Positions 59,847 through 64,000 of a stretch of 64,000 bases of DNA are shown here, piece after piece. The stretch covers positions 2,174,001-2,238,000 of the forward strand of contig NZ_JAUCFJ010000002.1 of NCBI RefSeq assembly GCF_030348505.1, read 5' to 3'. A program made the position numbers and the translations under genes. The notes under the pieces are model-generated. The model worked only from the letters and a program-made list of their open reading frames with translations, ran no database searches and was not told the origin of the DNA. Positions within the stretch are counted from its first letter, which is position 1. Each line of letters starts with the position of its first letter. Source of the DNA: Lysinibacillus sp. G4S2 (lineage in GTDB: Bacteria > Bacillota > Bacilli > Bacillales_A > Planococcaceae).

Positions 59847-61265
59847 ATGTATATTAATGGGAAGTGGATTACGACAGATACGTTGTTTGATGTTCATAAT
59901 CCAGCAACTGGAGAAAAGGTGGATTCGGTATATTTTGTAGGTGAAAAAGAAACAGAGGACGCAATTAAGGCAGCAGAAAAGGCCTTTAAAGAATGGTCTT
60001 CACTTGCCGCAGAGCAACGAAGCTCATATTTATGGAAAATAGTCGAAAAGCTCAAAGAACAAAGAGAAGCATTTGCTCAAATCATTACGAAAGAAATGGG
60101 GAAAACCATTCATCATGCGAGGCAAGAGGTTGCTTCAAGTATAGCTTTCTTTCAATGGTATGCCGAAGAGGCTCGTAGAATTTATGGTGATATTGTTCCT
60201 GCATCAGCCGCTAATAAACGTATTCAAGTAATTAAGCAACCTGTAGGGGTAGTTGGAGCGATTACACCTTGGAATTTTCCGTTGTCGATGGCTGCGAGAA
60301 AACTGGGACCTGCTTTAGCAACGGGCTGCACGATTGTTTTGAAACCGTCTAAAGAAGCGCCGTTATCGTCTATTGCACTTTTTAAAATCTTTGATGAAAT
60401 TGACCTTCCTGAAGGGGTAGCGAATTTAGTGATGGGTAGTTCCGGCCCTATTGCAAATACATTGATGAAAAGTAAAGCCGTTAAAAAAATTTCATTTACA
60501 GGATCTACAGAAGTAGGAAAAGTGTTAATTGGCCAATCCGCAGAAACGGTAAAACGTGTATCGATGGAGTTAGGTGGACACGCTCCGTTTATCGTTTTTG
60601 ATGATGCAGATCTTGAATTAGCGGTTGATGGACTGATAAAAAGTAAATTCGGTTCTAATGGCCAACAATGTGTTTGTCCAAATCGTATTTATGTACAAGA
60701 AAAAATTTATGATGAATTTTCGGAAAAGTTAAATAAAAGAGTTCGAAATATTCAGGTTGGTAACGGATTAGATGAAGGAAATGACATGGGACCTTTAATC
60801 AATGCGGAAGCACTTGAAAAAGTTCACGAACAAGTTGAAAATGCGGTGGGGTTAGGTGCTAGCATTTTAAATGGCGGAAGAAAATTATCGGATGGTCAGT
60901 ATGCTCAAGGATATTTTTATGATCCAACAGTTTTAGCTAATGTTACAGATGACATGCTAATCGTAAAAGAAGAGACATTTGGGCCTGTTATTCCATTGAT
61001 TAAATTCCAAACAGAGGAAGAAGTAATTCAACGAGCAAACGATATTGAATATGGATTAGCTTCGTATTTTTATACTACGGATTTATCCCGCAACTATAGG
61101 GTTTCTGAACAATTGGACTATGGGATGGTTGGGGTGAATGATGCATTACCATTCGCAGTTCAGGCACCATTTGGTGGTGTAAAAGAAAGTGGAATGGGCC
61201 GAGAAGGTGGCAAGTACGGCTTAGAGGATTATTTAGATATCAAGATGATTTCTGTGCAAATTTAG
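59847..61265 (+). CDS. NAD(P)-dependent aldehyde dehydrogenase (succinate-semialdehyde dehydrogenase-like)
   Basis: A 472-residue ALDH. The cofactor region is TPWNFPLSMAARKLGPAL, then FTGSTEVGKVL. The catalytic Glu lies in SMELGGHAPFIVFDDADL and the catalytic Cys in NGQQCVCPNRIYV. The sequence is closest in style to GabD-type enzymes. ATG 59847 is preferred because GAGG at 59832-59835 is 11 bases away, while the GTG at 59838 is only 2 bases away. In the pathway it would take the omega-oxo acid to a dicarboxylic acid. Confidence 0.92.
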   Translation: MYINGKWITTDTLFDVHNPATGEKVDSVYFVGEKETEDAIKAAEKAFKEWSSLAAEQRSSYLWKIVEKLKEQREAFAQIITKEMGKTIHHARQEVASSIAFFQWYAEEARRIYGDIVPASAANKRIQVIKQPVGVVGAITPWNFPLSMAARKLGPALATGCTIVLKPSKEAPLSSIALFKIFDEIDLPEGVANLVMGSSGPIANTLMKSKAVKKISFTGSTEVGKVLIGQSAETVKRVSMELGGHAPFIVFDDADLELAVDGLIKSKFGSNGQQCVCPNRIYVQEKIYDEFSEKLNKRVRNIQVGNGLDEGNDMGPLINAEALEKVHEQVENAVGLGASILNGGRKLSDGQYAQGYFYDPTVLANVTDDMLIVKEETFGPVIPLIKFQTEEEVIQRANDIEYGLASYFYTTDLSRNYRVSEQLDYGMVGVNDALPFAVQAPFGGVKESGMGREGGKYGLEDYLDIKMISVQI

Positions 61266-61304
61266 GATTACTACTAAAATCTGTTCTTGAAAGTAGGTTG
61301 AAAA

Positions 61305-61350
61305 GCACATTCTTTTGTGGGAGGTCACGTCCTCCCGTAGCGGAATGTGC
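61305..61350. other. Nested hairpin between the ALDH and MFS genes
   Basis: GCACATTC (61305-61312) pairs with GAATGTGC (61343-61350). Inside it GGGAGG (61319-61324) pairs with CCTCCC (61331-61336). The flanking TTTTGGTGAAGAGCCC (to 61379) resembles a family B end. It could be an element remnant or an mRNA processing site. Confidence 0.6.
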
Positions 61351-61491
61351 AGTCAAGTACATATTTTGGTGAAGAGCCCAAATTTCAAAATAATAGCTTT
61401 ATATAAATTTATTCCACGAAATCAAAAAGTGGAATTACCACCTTTTTTTCCGTGACACAAAGTTTTTACTAACCATGTAGGAGGAGTGCTT

Positions 61492-62745
61492 ATGCGGTGG
61501 ATTGTACTCGGTATTCTGTTTTTGGGGTTTTTAATTAACTTTGCTGATAAAAGTGTAGTTGGTCTGGCCTCGGTACCCATAATGGATGAATTAGGATTGT
61601 CCTATGCGCAATGGGGCATCATTGGCAGTAGCTTTTTTTGGATTTTTCCTATTGCTGCCATTGTAATTGGTGCACTGACAGATAAATTCGGCTCTAAAAA
61701 AATGATTACCATTATGCTATTAGTATGGTCTGTGCTTCAATTTGGAGGCTATGTGATTGTTGGATTTTCTACACTTCTGTTGTATCGCATTTTACTTGGT
61801 ATGGCTGAAGGCGGCTATGCACCAGCCTCTTTACGTCTACTATTCTCTTATTTTCCAACTGAAATGCGAGCGAGGGTTACGACTATTTTTACATCAGGTG
61901 CAACAATTGGAGCTTATGCTGTTGCACCGATAGTTGTGTTTTTAATTCAAGCATTTGGTTGGAGACATACATTTGCCATGATGGGGGTAGCTAGTCTCGT
62001 ATTACTTATTTTATGGGTGTTTGTTGTGCCTAAAAAGAGTCCAACACTTTATGAAGAAGTAGAAGTAGTAGAAACACCAAAAAACAAAGTGACGTGGGCA
62101 GAATTATACCCAGTATTATTGTCTAGAACATGCTTATTTACACTCTTTGCAACGTTTGGTTATTTCTGTTTATCTAGTTGGATGCAAATTTGGATGCCTT
62201 TATACTTTACACAAGTTGTTAAATTGTCTGAAATGAATATGGCATACTCTACGTTGATGATTGGTGGATCATCTGTATTTATCGCCTTCTTAATGGCATG
62301 GATTTCTGACAAAGTGTTTAAGAAAACTAAGAGTATTCGTAGAGCACGTGTTGGTGTAACAGGGGCTGGAATGTTAGTAGGTTCTGTATTCTTCGCTTCA
62401 CTTTATTTTATTCATTCACCAATATGGTCGGTTATTGCAATTAGTTTAGCGTATGGCTTAGGATACCTTATACTTTCAACATCACATATTATTATGAGTC
62501 ATCAACTGCCAGAACGTACTTCAACTTTATCAGGTATTATCGTGGCATTCCAAAATGTAGCTGCGGCAATAAGCCCAATTTTAACAGGCTTTATTATTGA
62601 AATGGTTGGGAAAGACCATTTAGCACAAGGATTTAACTATTCATTTTTAATGGTTGCAGGAATTATTTTTATTGTAGCTATCTTGTTTATTGCTTTAGTT
62701 CATCCGGATCGAAAAAAAGCAGACGTGCAAGAAGCTGTAAATTAA
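61492..62745 (+). CDS. MFS transporter, anion:cation symporter-like
   Basis: A 418-residue, twelve-helix MFS protein. It opens LGILFLGFLINFADKSVVGLA, and motif A is GALTDKFGSKKMI. The helix 4 region GMAEGGYAPASLRLLFSYFP is typical of the ACS family, which takes up organic acids such as hexuronates, phthalate and tartrate. ATG 61492 follows AGGAGGAG. Its place between catabolic genes suggests uptake of the operon's substrate or of an acid intermediate. Confidence 0.88.
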   Translation: MRWIVLGILFLGFLINFADKSVVGLASVPIMDELGLSYAQWGIIGSSFFWIFPIAAIVIGALTDKFGSKKMITIMLLVWSVLQFGGYVIVGFSTLLLYRILLGMAEGGYAPASLRLLFSYFPTEMRARVTTIFTSGATIGAYAVAPIVVFLIQAFGWRHTFAMMGVASLVLLILWVFVVPKKSPTLYEEVEVVETPKNKVTWAELYPVLLSRTCLFTLFATFGYFCLSSWMQIWMPLYFTQVVKLSEMNMAYSTLMIGGSSVFIAFLMAWISDKVFKKTKSIRRARVGVTGAGMLVGSVFFASLYFIHSPIWSVIAISLAYGLGYLILSTSHIIMSHQLPERTSTLSGIIVAFQNVAAAISPILTGFIIEMVGKDHLAQGFNYSFLMVAGIIFIVAILFIALVHPDRKKADVQEAVN

Positions 62746-62773
62746 AAATTTGCAAGATACGAGGAGTGGGGAT

Positions 62774-63535
62774 ATGGAATTTACAGAAAAAGTTGTGTTG
62801 ATTACAGGTGCAGCTGGAGGTATTGGTAAAGAAACTGCTAAACTATTCGCTTCTCACGGAGCAAAGCTAGTATTGGTTGATTTGGATAAGAAAGCGGTAG
62901 GTGCACTTGTCGATGAATTGCAGCTAGAAGATTATTTAATCCAAGAAGCAGATGTTACAAACGAACAGCAAGTAGCAAATTTTGTGCAAAATACAAAAGC
63001 TAAATTTGGAAAAATAGATGTATTTTTTAATAATGCAGGCATAGAAGGAAAAGACGCTTCTATTATCGAAACAACTGCTGAAGATTTAGATAAAGTTCTA
63101 AATGTAAATATTAAAGGTGTTTTCTTTGGCTTAAAACATGTGTTGGCGCTGATGGTGGAACAGGGATATGGCAGTGTGATCAATTCAGCGTCTATTACAG
63201 GGCTTCGAGGTGCTAGAGGACTTGCACCATATTCAGCATCCAAACATGCAGTTATCAGCTTATCAAAATCAGCAGCATTAGAAGTTGTAGATGCTGGAGT
63301 TCGTGTAAACGCTATTTGTCCTGGCTATGTAGATACACGTATGATGCTTGCCATTGAAGAAGGTAAAGCGTCTGGACAAGCACAGCAATTAAGAGCAAAG
63401 ACAATGGAGAATGTCCCAATGAAACGTTATGCGAAGCCAGAAGAAATAGCTAATCTCGTGTTATTTTTAGCCTCAAATGCGTCCTCCTATATTACGGGAA
63501 GTCATTACGTGATTGATGGCGGTCTTCTAGCATAA
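62774..63535 (+). CDS. Short-chain dehydrogenase/reductase
   Basis: A 253-residue classical SDR. The NAD(P) loop is TGAAGGIGKE near residues 12-21 and NNAG is present near 86-89. The catalytic Ser is in INSASITGLRG and the YxxxK is YSASK. The C-terminal SYITGSHYVIDGGLL is typical. ATG 62774 follows GAGGAG; an in-frame start at 62750 lacks a site. It would oxidise the starting cyclic or secondary alcohol to the ketone used by the Baeyer-Villiger enzyme. Confidence 0.9.
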   Translation: MEFTEKVVLITGAAGGIGKETAKLFASHGAKLVLVDLDKKAVGALVDELQLEDYLIQEADVTNEQQVANFVQNTKAKFGKIDVFFNNAGIEGKDASIIETTAEDLDKVLNVNIKGVFFGLKHVLALMVEQGYGSVINSASITGLRGARGLAPYSASKHAVISLSKSAALEVVDAGVRVNAICPGYVDTRMMLAIEEGKASGQAQQLRAKTMENVPMKRYAKPEEIANLVLFLASNASSYITGSHYVIDGGLLA

Positions 63536-63578
63536 TAATGGCTCATCACCAACTTTTGGTGATGAGCCATTATTAAAC
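63534..63578. terminator. Perfect 19-bp hairpin ending the catabolic operon
   Basis: 63534-63552 and 63556-63574 are exactly complementary with a 3-base loop (CTT). The stem contains GGCTCATCACCAA, the family B end sequence, and its complement. The outer A/T bases let it work as a terminator on both strands. Confidence 0.8.
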
Positions 63579-63596
63579 TCTGAGAAATATTTTTTC

Positions 63597-64000
63597 TTAA
63601 CAGTCAACTGTGTCATTATTTTCTATACATATTTGAATTTGACAACTATAAGATTCTGTATTAAAGAAATCGTTATATAACTCCACTTCCATGAAGCTTT
63701 TTACCTTTAAATTATGCTCTTTTACATATTTAATTATTTTATTTCGACGCTCCTCTTCATTTTCTTTCCTATAAGCTATCGTTAAATACTTTCCTTTTGG
63801 TAATATTTTTATATTTTGTTCAGCTTCTAAAGTGGCATTTCCTTGAAGTCTACTAAAAACATACATTGGTACTACATTCGACTCTGCCTTAACGTTGTAG
63901 AGGATTCCTCTTTCAAGTGACATTTTTCCGCCTTTATCTTGAATGATTTTTTCTAAGTCTGAATAGTATAGTAATTCCTGCAAACTTCCTACTTCATCAC
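63597..64000 (-). CDS. C-terminal part of a MerR-type regulator (BmrR/GyrI-like), partial
   Basis: A leftward frame open from the window edge to a stop at 63597; the residues before LQELLYYSDLEKII (DEVGS) are also open, so the gene starts outside. The visible part of about 133 residues looks like the effector-binding domain of a MerR-family regulator, with SNVVPMYVFSRL, ILPKGKYLTIAYRKENEEE and KSFMEVELYNDFFNTES. The DNA-binding half is not in view. It is convergent with the catabolic operon. Confidence 0.65.
   Translation of the reverse strand, partial: DEVGSLQELLYYSDLEKIIQDKGGKMSLERGILYNVKAESNVVPMYVFSRLQGNATLEAEQNIKILPKGKYLTIAYRKENEEERRNKIIKYVKEHNLKVKSFMEVELYNDFFNTESYSCQIQICIENNDTVDC

Overview
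The window looks like chromosome from a low-GC, Gram-positive, spore-former-type bacterium, most likely a Lysinibacillus-like member of the Bacillales. The case rests on AT-rich DNA, strong AGGAGG-type ribosome sites with many TTG and GTG starts, a YkuS-family protein, a BcrC-like PAP2 phosphatase, an ECF sigma/anti-sigma pair and an MsmX-like sugar ATPase. This is inference from gene content. No rRNA, tRNA, CRISPR array or replication origin was seen.

Region by region. 1-9.9 kb holds GNAT acetyltransferases, a CPBP protease, a small membrane/HhH cluster with one frameshifted member, a sigma/anti-sigma pair, a TauE/SafE exporter, a stand-alone PD-(D/E)XK nuclease with an Fe-S cysteine set, an MBL-fold protein and an EamA transporter. 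10-15 kb is a decayed patch: small orphan genes, a gene with an in-frame stop, an IS3-family element with a -1 frameshift site, an orphan C-terminus, and a second nonsense-mutated gene. 14.5-26.7 kb is mostly housekeeping and accessory genes: a repeat-bearing secreted protein, HAD, LOG, MazG and Nudix enzymes, GNATs, an MFS transporter, an Xre-controlled membrane module and a methyltransferase. 27-32.8 kb is an FtsX-type ABC exporter divergent from a response regulator/histidine kinase pair. 35.4-43.8 kb has a PAP2 phosphatase, a MarR regulator with palindromic operators next to a serine hydrolase broken by a small transposon-like element, a DeoR regulator, an amidase with a divergent LuxR regulator, and an MFS transporter. 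44-51.8 kb carries a DUF2268 protease and an Ugp-like sugar ABC operon with a HAD phosphatase and a TIM-barrel isomerase. 55-63.5 kb is a catabolic cluster: LuxR-type regulator, Fe-alcohol dehydrogenase, HSL-type hydrolase, Baeyer-Villiger monooxygenase, aldehyde dehydrogenase, MFS transporter and SDR dehydrogenase. Together they supply every step needed to open a cyclic (or chain) alcohol/ketone to a carboxylic acid, analogous to the cyclohexanol (chn) pathway.

Overlaying this is a dense population of non-coding dispersed elements in three families, named here A, B and C. Family A (196 and 256 bp; ends resembling CAGGYGTGTTGATTA) has perfect 9-bp target duplications. One copy splits the serine hydrolase and the other replaces the natural stop of a HAD phosphatase. 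Family B (about 207 bp; GGYTCATYACCA-type ends) has an 8-bp duplication where it is intact. Two identical 1680-bp IS1182-family elements sit at exactly the same point inside two diverged B copies, each flanked by the same 10-bp duplication. Family C has GGCTGGGACAAAA ends and internal tandem repeats. Several small genes (2211-2419, 10974-11474, 14197-14460, 42391-42562) are broken by single-base changes.
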